DNA of 64,000 bases, taken from the NCBI GenBank assembly GCA_003013855.2, contig ML058466.1, positions 930,001 through 994,000 on the forward strand, given 5' to 3'. How positions within the stretch are numbered: position 1 is the first letter of the stretch; every line of letters begins with the position of its first letter. The notes under the pieces were generated by a model. The model had not been told where the DNA came from. It searched no databases and worked only from the letters and a program-made list of their open reading frames with translations. Source of the stretch: Liriodendron chinense (Eukaryota; Streptophyta; Magnoliopsida; Magnoliales; Magnoliaceae). Shown here piece after piece: positions 1-12,080 of the stretch. The translations under genes and the position numbers were made by a program.

Positions 1-1267
1 GGCTGACGTCCCTAGATTTTAGGCCCAACTAATAGGCCATGGATCGTCTAACGACCCTAGTTCGAGTTTGTCAAACAAACTCTACACTCAACTCCCACAG
101 GGAATTAAGTGGATGGACTCTTAACAAGACAACTTTACTTGTCGGATTGAGCCCCTTTGTAGCACCACTTCGGGTTGCTTCTTCTCGCTCTCCCGTGCTT
201 GAATCAGCTCCCCTTGTGCTCCCTCGATCTTTGACGCCGCTGCTTTGCCAAGGCTTCAGCTCCAAGATCAGCTACCTTGCATGTGATGCTCCATTGGAGA
301 TGCCCAAGGTGCTAGGGAAGGTGAAACCTCTACAAATGGTAGGAAATGGGTTTCCTAGAGGAATACACCTATTTAGACTCCTAGGTAGTGTTTAGACAAG
401 GGATTTAACTATCATCAAGGTGTCTAAACCCTAGGAATCAAGAGGGAACAAGTCCATTCTCAAGATGCCATTGAATGGCCCAAGCTTGTGATGAAAACAG
501 AAGGAGAATGACTTGCTTTGGGTTTGGAATAGAGCCTCTAATGATCTCTAACAATGGTGGCTTCTATCTCCTCAAAATTCCCTTTCTTGGCTAAAAAATG
601 AATCCCCCATCTTAAATAGATTTTCTTCCAACGGTAAAAAAAACGGGCAGATTCACGCATCTCCGATTGATCGGAAGAAGGTCCGATTGATCGGAGACCT
701 ATCCGATTGATCGGAGACAAGTCCGATTGATCGGAAATCTATCCAGTGAAGTCTCTGGAAGATATTCCGATTGATCGGACGGACCACTTCCGATGGATCA
801 GAAGATTGTCCGATTGATCGGAAATATGTCTAGTGGATTTTCAAGGTTGCTGGAAAAATTTCCGATTGATTGGAGCTTCTGTCCGATTGATCGGAGTCCT
901 ATCGGAGCCAACGGCCGATTGATCGGAGATCAATCGAAAACTGCTGTTTTGAGCTGTTTTGTTTACAGCAGCTTCCACCTCTTAAATTAGTCTAACTTAT
1001 CATGTTTTTCATGGAGTTCTAAGACTAATGATGATGACTAAGGGTATACCTAGTTGGTCCAAGTCATCTAAGAGGTTATGGGTTAGGTTTTGATCAAGGT
1101 TAAGGCACACCAAGGCATCAATTTTACCTGTTTCTTCTTCCTTGATGCAGCAGGGCCAGTTGAGTCTTCGGTCTTCATCTTCATTAAGCTCAACCGACAC
1201 TAAACTTACTGACCTAAGTAATTGACAAACAAGGTGCACTAGTATGCCACAGAAAAGTGCACTAACA
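1..1267 (-). repeat. Copia element A, 3' LTR (cut by window edge)
   Basis: Read on the minus strand, the LTR begins TGTTAGTGCACTTTTCTG at 1267 and runs off the left edge. It aligns with 3932-4447 plus 6764-7532, the second LTR of the same element, so about 670 bp lie outside the window. The two copies differ by scattered substitutions and one 18-bp difference within the TCCGATTGATCGGA cluster. ORFs of 60-118 codons here recur at the same place in the sister copy because the DNA is repeated; nothing suggests they are genes. Confidence 0.9.
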
Positions 1268-1280
1268 ATCTCCCCCTTTG
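1268..1280 (-). other. Polypurine tract of copia element A
   Basis: On the minus strand the bases CAAAGGGGGAGAT lie directly against the TG that opens the 3' LTR. This is the expected position and composition of the plus-strand primer of an LTR retrotransposon, and it fixes the LTR boundary at 1267/1268. Confidence 0.8.
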
Positions 1281-2171
1281 TCAATTACTTACAAAAACCT
1301 AACCTACCAAAACAAAATACATGTACAAGAGATTACATTGATAAAGCATTAAATACAGGACTCTTGGCATGCCTAAATTAAGCTGCTCCTCTTCAGATTG
1401 CTCCCCCGTAACCTGTCAATCCCTGCATCACAAAACATAGCAAACTAGTTTTGGTGGGACTTGATCTTTCTCCCCCTTTTTGTTAGCAATTGACAAACTA
1501 TTCTCTCCCCCTTAATGATATATCAATTAAGGTTAAGGTAAGAGAAGATAGTATATCGCAGTTATAACTATAAGCACATGCTAACTAGAGAGAGTATAGG
1601 GTGCATGATTATATAAAACATGGAGCATGCTAAGGAACATGATTAATAAGAAAATGTAACTATCTAAGCATAGTTAATCATGCTTAATTGGTCAAGGATA
1701 TACATTTACAATAAAAGCACAAAGGGCTTATAGCCCAATCAACCAACCTCCCCTATTGGTATATCAAGACCAATACTAAGCAAAGATTAGCATACAATGA
1801 GGCATAAAACTCAAGATGATTAGCTAATCTAAGCAGAAGGATAATCTAGCAGTAAATATATAAAATAGAAGCAAGGCTAAACTACCAAATTTGGGCTTAT
1901 GAGGTTTGAATCCTCTGATTTGCCCATACACACAGAAATGAGGCTGAAATCCTCAGATTTACCTATTTAAGCATTTCTATCTACCCGCACTAACTATGTT
2001 TAGTTTGATATGCCTAAGGGTAACTAATTTCCACAACACCCTCATAAAATGTAGCATGAGGTGAGGGGTTGGGAACTCCTTCTACTCCTAGAAGGGATAG
2101 CGGTCGGGATCCCCTCTTAGATAAGCGGGAAGAGAGGTAGTGGTGAAAGCCGGAAGAGCTAGATCTTTATG

Positions 2172-3189
2172 TTAGCTCTCATCACTAGCGAAGTCATCAG
2201 ATTTGGATTCGGACTCCTCCGTTTCATCCCAAGTGGCAGCCATTGCTTTTTTGCCCTTCGGTTTAGGCGTTTCCAGACAATCCGGGGCAATATGGCCACG
2301 ACGACCGCAACGGTAACAACAGACGGACGAAGGGTTGGATGATTTTCCTTTATGTTTATCACCCTTCTTGTCCTTCTTGTCACGGCTATTCCCTTTATCA
2401 AACTTGAGGAATCTCTTGAATTTTTTGTTTAATTTTTCTTCCTCATCATCCTCATCATCGCTATCTTCCTCCGACTCACTCTTAATTTTCTTATGTTTGT
2501 GAGAGGATTTTAGAGCGATGTTTTTCTTCCTAGAGGGGGCCTTAAAGTGTAGTTCATAAGTTTGTAGGGAACCTATGAGTTCTTCTACTTTCATGTTATC
2601 TATGTCTCTATACTCCTCTAAGGCAAACTATCTTGGAGTCAAATCTTTTTGGGAGGGACCTAAGAATTTTTCTACAAATCCTACCTTCCGGAACCCGATC
2701 CCCCAAGACGAACATGGAGTTGCAAATATCTGACAATTTAGTATAAAACTCCATGAAAGTTTCAGTCTCTTCCATCCTAATGTTTTCAAATTTGGTGGTT
2801 AAGAGCTAAAGCTTCGAGCGTCTTACTGTGCTAGTTCCCTCATGGGTAACCTCAAGTATATCCCATGCTTCTTTTGCAGTTGCGCATGTGAGAATGCGCT
2901 GAAATTCATCCGGGGATACTGCACAGCAAATCGCATTGAGAGCTTTGGCATTTGCCATGTATTGAGCTCTCTCTATGTCATCCCATTTGGAATCATCTTT
3001 GGGAATGACAATGACTTTCCCATCAACCTCCACTTGCTCGGTGGGCAAAGTATATCCAGTTTGTGTGCTAAGCCACACCGGACGGTCCATGGATTGGAAA
3101 AAAATTCTCATTCTAGCCTTCCAATAAGCATAGTTGGACCCGTCAAAGAAAGGTGGATGGTTGGTGGTACTCCCATCTCGGTTAGACAT
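2172..3189 (-). pseudogene. gag: Copia gag polyprotein, frameshifted
   Basis: Gag forms the particle that packages retrotransposon RNA. Residues 1-127 (3189-2806) start MSNRDGSTTNHPPFFDGSNY and carry the Y-x-x-W-K-x-R-M signature of plant Ty1/copia gag. After about 200 bp broken by stops and a frame change, the C-terminal 140 residues (2594-2172) resume with a Lys-rich basic stretch, an acidic SEEDSDDEDDEEE stretch and one complete zinc knuckle CYRCGRRGHIAPDC (CX2CX4HX4C). A second frame over 2159-2401 is a shadow. The start codon lies about 60 bp past the PBS. The gene is decayed and is the only coding trace in the element. Confidence 0.85.
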
Positions 3190-3249
3190 GATGCCAGTGC
3201 TCCGGTATCGGATCTTACTCTAGACGATTACGTCCTTGAAGAGCAACCC

Positions 3250-3261
3250 GCTCTGATGCCA
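3250..3261 (-). other. Primer-binding site of element A (initiator Met tRNA type)
   Basis: On the minus strand TGGCATCAGAGC follows the 5' LTR end (CA at 3264) after two bases. It differs at one base from TGGTATCAGAGC, the usual plant copia site for initiator methionine tRNA. It sets the orientation of the element and the LTR end. Confidence 0.85.
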
Positions 3262-4447
3262 AATGAAATTGCGTCGGGTAGTCTAACACGACACCCTATG
3301 CATACACGTGCGGAAGCTTAAAGAGCAACTAGAATTATGGCTAAACCTATAGGAGGGGGGTGATTAGGACCTTTTTAAAATTCTTTTCGCCTACTTAAAC
3401 AATTCAACAAATTAAACTACGTAAGCGATTAACACTTCGGCTTCCAAGCCTAAGTGGGTCTAATTAAAAGACTGGCAAATGATAAGTGCAATTAACAACC
3501 TAGTCCAAACAACTCATGTGGACTATAGAAGATGGATCAAGAAAAGCTCAAGTCAACATGAGGTAGTGAAAGTACATCTTGTGAGTGTGGATGTGCCTAT
3601 CAAGTGCCTAGCATGCATTCTTAACTAAGCATTCATAATTAACCAATTAAACACAATGCATAAAGAGAAATGTGATCAATATAATCACAAACACAAGCAT
3701 GTATAGTGGTTCGACTACTTGTCTACTCCACTCCCGGTTCAAATACTCAACCCCTTTGAGCACACCGGCATTCACTGGGGAGTTTAAATCTGGTTCCTCC
3801 CAACCAAGGTGTTTTAACTCGGATCCACCCAACCGGGGAATTTATAGGTTCCTCCCAACCTACACGTTTGCACCCGTGTTGGTGGCTCCCCCTTGGAGAC
3901 TCTGTTTAGGCCGACTAATGTGCCAAGGAATGGCTGACGTCCCTAGATTTTAGGCCCAACTAATAGCCCATGGATCGGCTAACGACCCTAGTTCGAGTTT
4001 GTCAAACAAACTCTACACTCAACTCCCACAAGGAATTGAGTGGATGGACTCTTAACAAGATAACCTTACTTGTCGGATTGAGCCCCTTTGTAGCGCCGCT
4101 TCGGGTTGCTTCTTCTCGCTCTCCCGTGCTTGAATCAGCTCCCCTTGTGCTCCCTCGATCTTTGACGCCGCTGCTTTGCCAAGGCTTCAGCTCCAAGATC
4201 AGCTACCTTGTATGTGATGCTCCATTGGAGATGCCCAAGGTGCTAGGGAAGGTGAAAATTCTACAAATGGTAGGAAATGGGTTTCCTAGAGGAATACACC
4301 TATTTGGACTCCTAGGTAGTTTTTAGACAAGGGATTTAACTATCATCAAGGTGTCTAAACCCTAGGAATCAAGAGGGAACAAGTCCATTCTCAAGATGCC
4401 ATTGAATGGCCCAAGCTTGTGATGAAAACACAAGGAGAATGACTTGC

Positions 4448-6758
4448 TGTAACGTCCCGTAAATTTTCAGTACAGATAATAGCATACGGATGACAGTACA
4501 TCTTAGAAATAGGATTCACTAATCTAGGAAAAGGAAGATTAATTAGTGCAAATTGGGCTAGATGGTTACCATTCTGTAAACTTTATGGCCCTTACTCTAA
4601 ATAGCCTTCTGGAGGGCTACATACGTAAACCATTAACTCCACCTGGGTCATAAAACTAACAACTAATACTTGTAAGGCTATTTGGACTAATTGTCCATCT
4701 TTTATATAAAAGTTTTGCTGAGATTTCCCCAAATCGAATGGGGAGATTTCAGGTTTGGGAGAAAGAGAGAAAGAGGGAGAAAGAGAGAAAGAGAGAGAAA
4801 TCGAGAGAAAGAGAGAGAAATCGAGGGAAAGAGAGAGAAATCGAGAGAAGAAGAAGAAAGGAGATGGAAGATGTCCTTCTTCCTTTCCTCTTAGAGTAGG
4901 AGATTGCTCTCGTCTGTCGATTCCGTCGCTGGAGTGGTTCTCTTTGCGATTGGAGGTAAGAATCGAATCCTACCTTACAATTCCGAACTATCTTAGGTTT
5001 GAGACTGAAAATCTCATCCTAATTGGGTTTTCTTGTAGGAATAGCTGATTTTCTTTAACCCTAACCCTAGACCGTTGGACGGGCGAGGAACCCTAGACCT
5101 TAAGGTGCGGGCTATAATTCAGTTCTTTTATTTAACATTCCTAAGGGTTTTAGACATGATTCTTATAGTCATAGAGTAGGACTTTAAGTTTCTTATCTGA
5201 TTGTATGTCTCAGTTCAACATGCATGTGTGTTACATGGCTTATTTGTTTGATGAAATGGGTAAATGATTTAATTGTTACAATTGATTTGTGGAATTCGTT
5301 GAGATGATGGAATCTGTCTCTAATATGTTTAATTGTATGATTAACGCACATGTACTGTTTGTCATGAGTAAAAAGGGGCCAATCGAATAATGTGGATATC
5401 CTAGTTGGATTGGATATTCAGGGTTGGCTGGTTGACGGGGTGAACTTGACCGATCGACAGTAGTTTGGACTACACGGGTCGTTTGTGCCCAATGCCGGTT
5501 TGGTCAATGTTCTCTCTGTATCAAACAGCCATATCCAAAGTCAAGACATGTTGGGTGGTAGATAGCTTGTAATGAATGACTTGTCCCGAATCTGGAATAC
5601 TAATGTTATTAAATGAAGCGTCCAATGATAAACGTATGTGCGACACGATCCTATGAAATCTCCTTGGGCCGGGCATGGTGGTGTGGGACACCGTGTTCTT
5701 ACCGTCGGCCTACGCTGTGGCATTAAGCCTCCCCGTAGTGACCATAAGCTATTGTAAGGGCGTCAGATTGTTTTGGATAAATCTGAATAGCCGAGGTACT
5801 GATGTGAATAGAATGATTCTTATGTTCTAAATGTATTGGAAGTTGGAGATGGGATTCGTGGGCTACTGGCGATGATAGACACTCGCACCGTCGGGAGCCA
5901 GATGGTCCTGTTCAGGACCTACTGTATGACATTAGTAAATCAGCATCACTAATCTTGCTGAATGAAATTAATACCAATAAAGGCCAAACTAACCATGCAT
6001 ACATGTCATCGGCAATCTCAGTGACTGGCTGACTGTTTGAAAGGCCAGGGCATTCGTGAGAGCCTTCATACTTGCATTATGTGTAGCTGGTTTATAAGTA
6101 AGGGGAATACTGTATCCATGTGGATTCTGTTATGACTGCCCGGGACATGCATCGTATGCGAATTCATAACATTCATGCATTAGTACAACTATTCTAGGAC
6201 TCTTGTATGTTTTGTTTGATATATTATCTATGCTTGAATGCTTGATTTATTATTAAACTTAGACTTATAGCAGCATTGAGTTGATTACTCACCCCCTCAA
6301 TCCTGGGTGGTGTTTGGAAAAACATCAACCAGACTCTAATGTAGAAGAAGGTACTATGGATGATGACGTTCTTCAGAATGAGTTAGAAGATTTTGTAGAA
6401 GACGTCAGTTATTTTCAGTTCTCGGATGGTAGAGAATAAGATGCACTGGCATCTTTTAGTTGATGTTTTGGGGCCGTTTGATGGCTAGATGTGTAATGGC
6501 CCAATTCTTTTGGACATGTATATTGGGGCTTCTTGCTGTGTGGGCCCCCTTTATTTTGGACTATAATGTACATTTGTAAATGATGGACCAGGTATGCACT
6601 TATCTTTTGTCCTTACTTTAAAGTTTATTTAGTTTTAAACTTGCGACATGATACTCTAAATCATAAATGCATTAATCACGCTTCCGCATAAGCATAGTGG
6701 CACCCTGAAATCTCAAGAGTCGAGGTCATGCTCGACTCCTGAAATTTGGGGCGTTATA
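4448..6758 (+). mobile_element. Solo LTR, probably a Del/Tekay-type chromovirus
   Basis: A 2311-bp block interrupts the copia 5' LTR and is bounded by the direct repeat cttgc (4443-4447 and 6759-6763). The sister LTR at about 505-520 lacks it. Its ends are near-inverted: TGTAACGTCCCGTAAATTT at the left, AAATTTGGGGCGTTATA at the right. Such ends and the 5-bp duplication are familiar from long LTRs of Del/Tekay-type gypsy elements. The right end is TA where CA is usual, probably a C to T change. No coding region is seen. A DNA transposon is less likely given the 5-bp duplication. Confidence 0.7.
4758..4860 (+). repeat. Purine-rich tandem repeat
   Basis: GAGAAATCGAGAGAAAGAGA-like units recur in tandem about three times after a run of GAGAAA. 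The two overlapping Arg/Glu-rich ORFs over this stretch arise from the repeat and should not be called genes. Confidence 0.8.
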
Positions 6759-7537
6759 CTTGCTTTGGGTTTGGAATAGAGCCTCTAATGATCTCTAACA
6801 ATGGTGGCTTCTATCTCCTCAAAATTCCCTCTCTTGGCTAAAAAACGAATCCCCCATCTTAAATAGATTTTCTTCCAAAGGTAAAAAAAGGGGCAGATTC
6901 GCGCATCTCCGATTGATCGGAAGAAGGTCCGATTGATTGGAGACCTGTCTGATTGATCGGAGACAAGTCCGATTGATCGGAAATCTATCCAGTGAAGTCT
7001 CTGGAAGATATTCCGATTGATCGGAACACTGTTCGATTGATCGGACGGACCGCTTCCGATGGATCGGAAGACTGTCCGATTGATCGGAAATATGTCTAGT
7101 GGATTTTCAAGGTTGCTGAAAAAATTTTGATTGATCGAAGCTTCTGTCCGATTGATCGGAGTCCTATCGGAGCCAACGGCCGATTGATCGGAGATCAATC
7201 GGAAACTGCTGTTTTGAGCTGTTTTGTTTACAGCAGCTTCCACCTCTTAAATTAGTCTAACTTATCATGTTTTTCAGGGAGTTCTAAGACTAATGATGAT
7301 GACTAAGGATATACCTAGTTGGTCCAAGTCATCTAAGAGGTTATGGGTTAGGTTTTGGTCAAGGTTAAGGCACACCAAGGCATCAATTTTACCTGTTTCT
7401 TCTTCCTTGATGCAGCAGGGCCAGTTGAGTCTTCGGTCTTCATCTTCATTAAGCTCAACCGACACTAGACTCACTGACCTAAGTAATTGACAAACAAGGT
7501 GCACTAGTATGCCACAGAAAAGTGCACTAACACAATT

Positions 7538-9160
7538 CATCGTTTCCATCGTTCATATGGTTTCTTCGACCGAGCCTTTTGGCTTTCATTTTTTTGTATC
7601 TTGGCATTTAGTACTGCCGCACTGACACTGGAGTTCAGTTCGACCGTATTTTGAGTGCATTGGATCCGATGGCCTCCGGAAAAACTGCGAGACATCGGGT
7701 CTTATTTGATTTTTGCGTCAGCTCCTACCCAGAGATATGGAAGATCTCTTAATGTTTTGGAGGCCGAATGCTCTACTGGGAAAAATTTTGGATTTTAAAA
7801 AGATACCCACTCTGGGGAGTGATACTCCGTAGGGTTTTTATTTACAAATAGGAATATATATAGTATTTTTTATCTTTTCGAAAAGAAAATCTAGCTTGCA
7901 CGTGCCTCCACTAGGGATGCCTGTGGGGTCTTTGGCTAACCGACTTTTATTTTGAAAGTAGGTAAACATGATGATTGATGCGATGGATGCTGATGCATGT
8001 GGATGCATATTTGATGATGAATGCATGGTTTGGCTCATTCTCTTTCAGTTCATTGATTTTGCTTTCGCTGGGGATGCAGAGAACTTTAAGCTTATTACTT
8101 GTAGGGTTGTACTTCCCTAGAGATTTTCTTTTCAATCCGGATGTTTGGTCAGCGGGTTAGTCAAGATCCCGACCCGTGGTCGATCAGGTCCATCGCCACG
8201 ATGCTATTTCTTTACTGATGGGGATGGATGAAGGAGGTTGTCAGTTGTAACCTCAAGATGTTCTTCTGGGGAATGGGTGTGATTGGGATGGTGTTTGGTT
8301 GCCAGTTTTGGTCAAGATTCCAATTTGATGGCGATCGGATCCATCATCCTAAACTGTGAAGCGGCTGAGGGGAGTTCGAGACTCCTGAGATGCTGTGCTG
8401 GGGATAATGACAATTTTTTGTGATTTTTGCAAATATTTGGTCCGAATCTTTTCCAAAGTAGTCAGGATGGAGATCGATTATTGAAAACAAAGGAAATATT
8501 TTTATGATTTTGAAGATATTTGGTCCGAGTAAAGATTGGTGTTATTGAAAATAAGGGAAATATTTTGTGATTTTTGTAAGCTGATTTTGCAATGTTTTAG
8601 TATTTTCTGATTTTTCTAAAATGCATGGAAATATATGAAATTTTCATCCATTTCCAGCTTCTACTACTGGTAAGTCACCCGATCCATTTTACGTCAGCGA
8701 GCATGATGAATCTCACACAGTTAAGTGTCGTAGTTTTACATCTTCGGATGAGAGGATTTTGAGGGTTTTCAGTTAACACACCCACAAAGTTGCCTGTCCC
8801 TCATGTGTAATGCACATAGACCATGTATTGCCCGACGGACTCATTCGGCCACAAAATGAGCCACATCCTCTCATTTCCCTTTGTCAATCCAATTTAGGGT
8901 CTTATGCTGCTCACAATTTCGTGAGGGTGTGCTTCACTTCCCAACTGCCTTAATCCCCTTATAAGTTTTTGGAACAGGGAACATCCGTCAGATTCAACAG
9001 CGACTTCCAAACCAAGGTCGTTTATCACAGTGTGTTCAACACGAACAGGATCGCGGGGATCTGCCCGCCTCGGCCCTTACCTGCTTAAGTGAACTCCAGA
9101 CACTCGTACGATCAAGTGTCAGCCATGTCCTGGATAGGTTGGGCAAGAAAGCCCCCGAGA
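7538..9160. other. Unassigned DNA, probably the distal part of element D
   Basis: No protein, LTR end or RNA gene is recognised. Short related phrases recur: '...caagattcc/cccgac...' near 8160 and 8310, and blocks built on TTTGGTCCGA with GAAAATAAGGGAAATATT near 8412-8580. These resemble degenerate precursors of the tandem units that follow. The copia element A ends against position 7533. Confidence 0.4.
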
Positions 9161-9163
9161 AGT

Positions 9164-10020
9164 TAATCCCAGTGTAGTTTTAGGTCTTCGGACCACTGGG
9201 ATAGAATTGTGCAATTAAAATTGATGGCGAATTTTTTTGTTTTGAGAAAGTTCCAGACTTCAACTCGAGTGATCAAGATTAATACTGATTTTTATGGAAA
9301 GCTTAAAATCTTTTTAGTATTTTTGAAATGATCCAAGTCATCGAACCTTGACTCGAAGGGCTGAGATTGATGCCATTTTTTATTGAAAGCAGGGAAAGTC
9401 CCTTGAGAAATTAATCCCAGTGTAGTTTAAGGTCTTCGAACCAAAATTGTGTACATGCTGAAAATACATTCTTTTTATGATTTTTTTGAAAAGATCTGGA
9501 CTATCGAACCTTGATCCGAGCGGTTGAGGTCGATGCCAATTTTTATTAAAAGCAGGAAAAATCTCCCAAGAAATTAATCCCAGTGTAGTTTAAGGTCTTT
9601 GGACCAAAATTGTATACATGCTGAAAATACATTCTTTTTGTAATTTTTTAAAAGATCTGGATTATCAAACCTTTATCCGAACGGTCGAGGTTGATGCCGG
9701 TTTTTATTAAGAATCTCTCGGGATCTTGATCCCAACGTAGTTTAAGGTCTTCGGACAACAAACTATGTACGAGCGACGCTGAAAATGTATATATATATTT
9801 TTTTATTTTTAGAAAAATGTCCGGAGTCGGCGAATCTTGATTCGAGCGATCAAGACCGACTGCCGGTTTTTATTAAAAGTCTCTCGGGATGTTGATCCCG
9901 ACGTAGTTTAAAGTCTTCGGACCACAAACTTTGTACATTAAAAACCAAGGGCTAAAAATTCTCAGTGTTTTCTGAAAATGATTCAGGTCATCAGACCATT
10001 ACTTTGGATGGTTGAGATCA
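9164..10020 (+). repeat. Imperfect tandem repeat, about 160-bp period
   Basis: Units start near 9164, 9412, 9574, 9728 and 9894 with AATCCCAGTGTAGTTTAAGG or a close variant, continue with TCTTCGGACCA and an AT-rich arm, and end with a GATGCCGGTTTTTATTAA-type segment. Spacing is about 150-165 bp for the last four units and longer for the first. Between the coding end and the 3' LTR, Tat-lineage elements often carry such variable repeats; assigning this array to element D is inference. Confidence 0.75.
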
Positions 10021-10231
10021 ATGTTTGACCAAGTCAATTCTTTTTTCTTTCTTTTGAAAATCTCATGGAGCTTTTTCTACATCATCTTCTAATATCTCCT
10101 CAATTTCTCACAAGATGAGATTTTGGTGAGATTCCTTTCTCTTTTTCTCATTCTTCTCTTCCATCACTTCATTCTTACAAAGAGGTACAAGATTCACTTT
10201 TAACTCTCTTCCCAAGGGGGAGTTCTTCCCA

Positions 10232-10232
<1 letters not shown>

Positions 10233-10276
<44 letters not shown>
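10233..10276 (+). repeat. (GA)n microsatellite
   Basis: An uninterrupted AG/GA dinucleotide run of about 44 bp sits between two pyrimidine-rich stretches, upstream of a TATA-like sequence. Confidence 0.95.
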
Positions 10277-10279
<3 letters not shown>

Positions 10280-10386
10280 TTACTTCACTTTGATGGGAGG
10301 ACGGCTGGCCCCTTAGGTGCCGCCCAAGCCTCCTCTGCCCACTGGTTTTTCCAGTGGGCTGGGTAATGGGGTGCCCTCCCCTTTTC

Positions 10387-10393
10387 TATATAA
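10387..10393 (+). promoter_or_regulatory. Possible TATA box upstream of the PMD pseudogene
   Basis: TATATAA lies in GC-richer context and is followed about 40 bp later by a TCTCTC-rich leader typical of plant 5' untranslated regions. It lies about 2.1 kb before the first PMD coding sequence, so a long leader or introns would be needed. The position is suggestive only. Confidence 0.3.
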
Positions 10394-10539
10394 CATGGGG
10401 CACCCCTCACACTTCCAGCATGCAATCTCTCTCTCTTCTTTCTCACTTTCTTTCTTTCTTCAAGTTTTTCTTTCCTTTTGGTGATAGTTTTGCTCTTTTT
10501 AAGTGGTGAGGCTTTGGTGGAGTTTTGGGACAGCAAGGT

Positions 10540-11620
10540 GGTCCCCCTTTGGTGAGTGGTGAAGGTATGAACAACTCCTTTCTTTCATTTCATTGCTTTC
10601 CTCTTTATTTCTCTTCTCATGTTCTCTTTCTTTTCTTCATGTAGGTACTTCAAGAGAGTTAAGGTGGGCCCAAGCTTTTTGGCCTTTCAATTTTCCAACG
10701 CTATTCAAGGTGGTGTATGGAGATTGACATTTCAAGCTTCATATTTTTTTTCTTTTTCTTTTTTTATATACTCCCTTCATGTGTATGTAAAGGGTAATTT
10801 TGCCATGTCCATCAAGTGTGCATGGTAAAATATCTTATTTTCTTTCATGGGAGTTGGGCCCCCTTTTATGTGTATCGAATGGGCTCAAAGTGAAGTCATG
10901 GCTCTTGGTGTATTTGATGGGCCCAATACTTCATTTTGGGCTCCTTCATGTTCTCTTTTTCTTTTCATATTTTCCTTAGATGCTTTCTCTTCTTTTTCAT
11001 CTTCTTTTCAAGGTTTGGGCCCATGAGATTGGTAGGGCCCACCTCAAGTTTTGGGCTTACATTACTCACTTTGGATGGCCCCTTCTTTCTTCACATGTGT
11101 AAGGACAAAAGTGACTAGCCCATTCTTCACTTGGATCTTAAGTGGGCTAGATTTCTTAGTTGGGCCTTTATGGACAAATGGCCCAAATCTTCCACCATCT
11201 CTTGATTATGATGTATATCCTTATACACAAAGTGTGGTGGGTTCTTTGGAATTCCTCCACATAGATGGGCTTTTGGGCCCTCATTGAAACTTGTGAATTT
11301 CTTTTAGTCATGTGTGCACCACTATACTTTGTGTATGTAGGATTCTTTCCTTTCATGCATTTTCTTTGGATGGATGGAGGACTTGGGTTACTTGATCATT
11401 TACAAGTCCCATGAGTGAGTTGTTTCAACAATCTCACTAAGTTCAAATGGTTTTCTCATGTTGTAGGAAAGTGATTCTCAAGAGTTTCCTTTAGTGTTAC
11501 CACCCTCAAATGGATGAACCTTCTTCAAGTGAGCTATCCATGCAATCATAGCTCCTTGAACTTCTCTTGGGGTGCTTGGTGGGTCACCCACCACCTTCTC
11601 AGGGATGAGGGATTTTTTTC
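10540..11620. other. No gene recognised
   Basis: The sequence is T-rich with many GGGCCC/TGGGC-like words. ORFs of 60-91 codons have phenylalanine- and serine-rich translations without any recognisable domain. It may be leader or intron of the PMD pseudogene. Confidence 0.4.
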
Positions 11621-12080
11621 AATTTGTGGGAAAGAATGATACCCATAAGTTGCCCAAATTTGTCCCATGCTTTGGGGCATTTTGGATTTTGATTTTCAAG
11701 TGGGCTATGTATATCATTCTTAACCATTTTCATGATGGTTGGATGACTCATCAAGCCATGCCTTATTGTGTTCAAGTGATCTTATCTTTGGTAAAGAAAG
11801 TGGTGCACCTAAGTTGCCCAAACTTGTCCTTGCATGGACATTTCTAACTTTGATTCTTCATGTGGACTATGTGCATCATTTATTTTATCATTGGCTTCTT
11901 TGACTCATATGTTTGTGGGTAGACCACCATATTGTATTCTCATAGTCAAAATATTTATCAAGATGATGCACATAAGTTTCCCATGATTGACCCATGAATG
12001 GGTTCTTATGGTTCTTCAAGTGGGCTATGTGCTCCTTTCAATCCACTGAGGTGGGGCACTTGAGTTGCTCTTGGGGACCA
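11620..12080 (+). repeat. Three diverged copies of a repeat of about 170 bp
   Basis: The phrases 'CATAAGTTGCCCAA' then 'CAAGTGGGCTATGTGCATCAT' or close variants occur near 11634 and 11692, 11807 and 11860, and 11969 and 12018. Their order and spacing are kept, which marks three diverged tandem units. Confidence 0.55.

Larger units (their letters stand above)
1268..3263 (-). mobile_element. Internal region of copia element A (gag only)
   Basis: About 2.0 kb lie between the polypurine tract and the 5' LTR. The only coding content is a broken gag (2172-3189). The stretch 1281-2158 is AT-rich and shows no protease, integrase or reverse transcriptase in any frame. The element is therefore non-autonomous, of the kind called TR-GAG in plants, and would need enzymes from a related copia element. 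Confidence 0.8.
3264..7532 (-). repeat. Copia element A, 5' LTR, interrupted
   Basis: The LTR opens TGTTAGTGCACT at 7532 on the minus strand and closes at 3264 next to the PBS. Without the solo LTR at 4448-6758 and one 5-bp duplication it is about 1.95 kb, close to the related solo LTRs elsewhere in the window. The 5 bp beyond its start (7533-7537, caatt) should be the target duplication, but the partner copy is outside the window. It contains a cluster of TCCGATTGATCGGA near 6907-7200. Confidence 0.9.

Noticed and set aside
39..395. 118-codon ORF repeated at 3970-4326
   Set aside because: It recurs because it lies in both LTRs of element A; the minus strand of the same place is open too, and no homology is recognised.
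4691..5048. Arg/Glu-rich ORFs as a nuclear protein
   Set aside because: They are the reading of the GAGAAA tandem repeat in a solo LTR.
5057..5072. AACCCTAACCCTAG as an interstitial telomere repeat
   Set aside because: Only two units, inside a solo LTR; expected by chance in such a length.
6907..7200. Regularly spaced TCCGATTGATCGGA that looks like a CRISPR array
   Set aside because: Repeats are 14 bp, spacing is irregular, the same cluster occurs in five LTR copies in a plant genome, and no cas gene exists.
7538..10200. A 3' LTR of element D in this stretch
   Set aside because: No block of the D/E LTR (for example the GAGCATACGCTCGAACT phrase) is seen; the 3' LTR is outside the window or lost.
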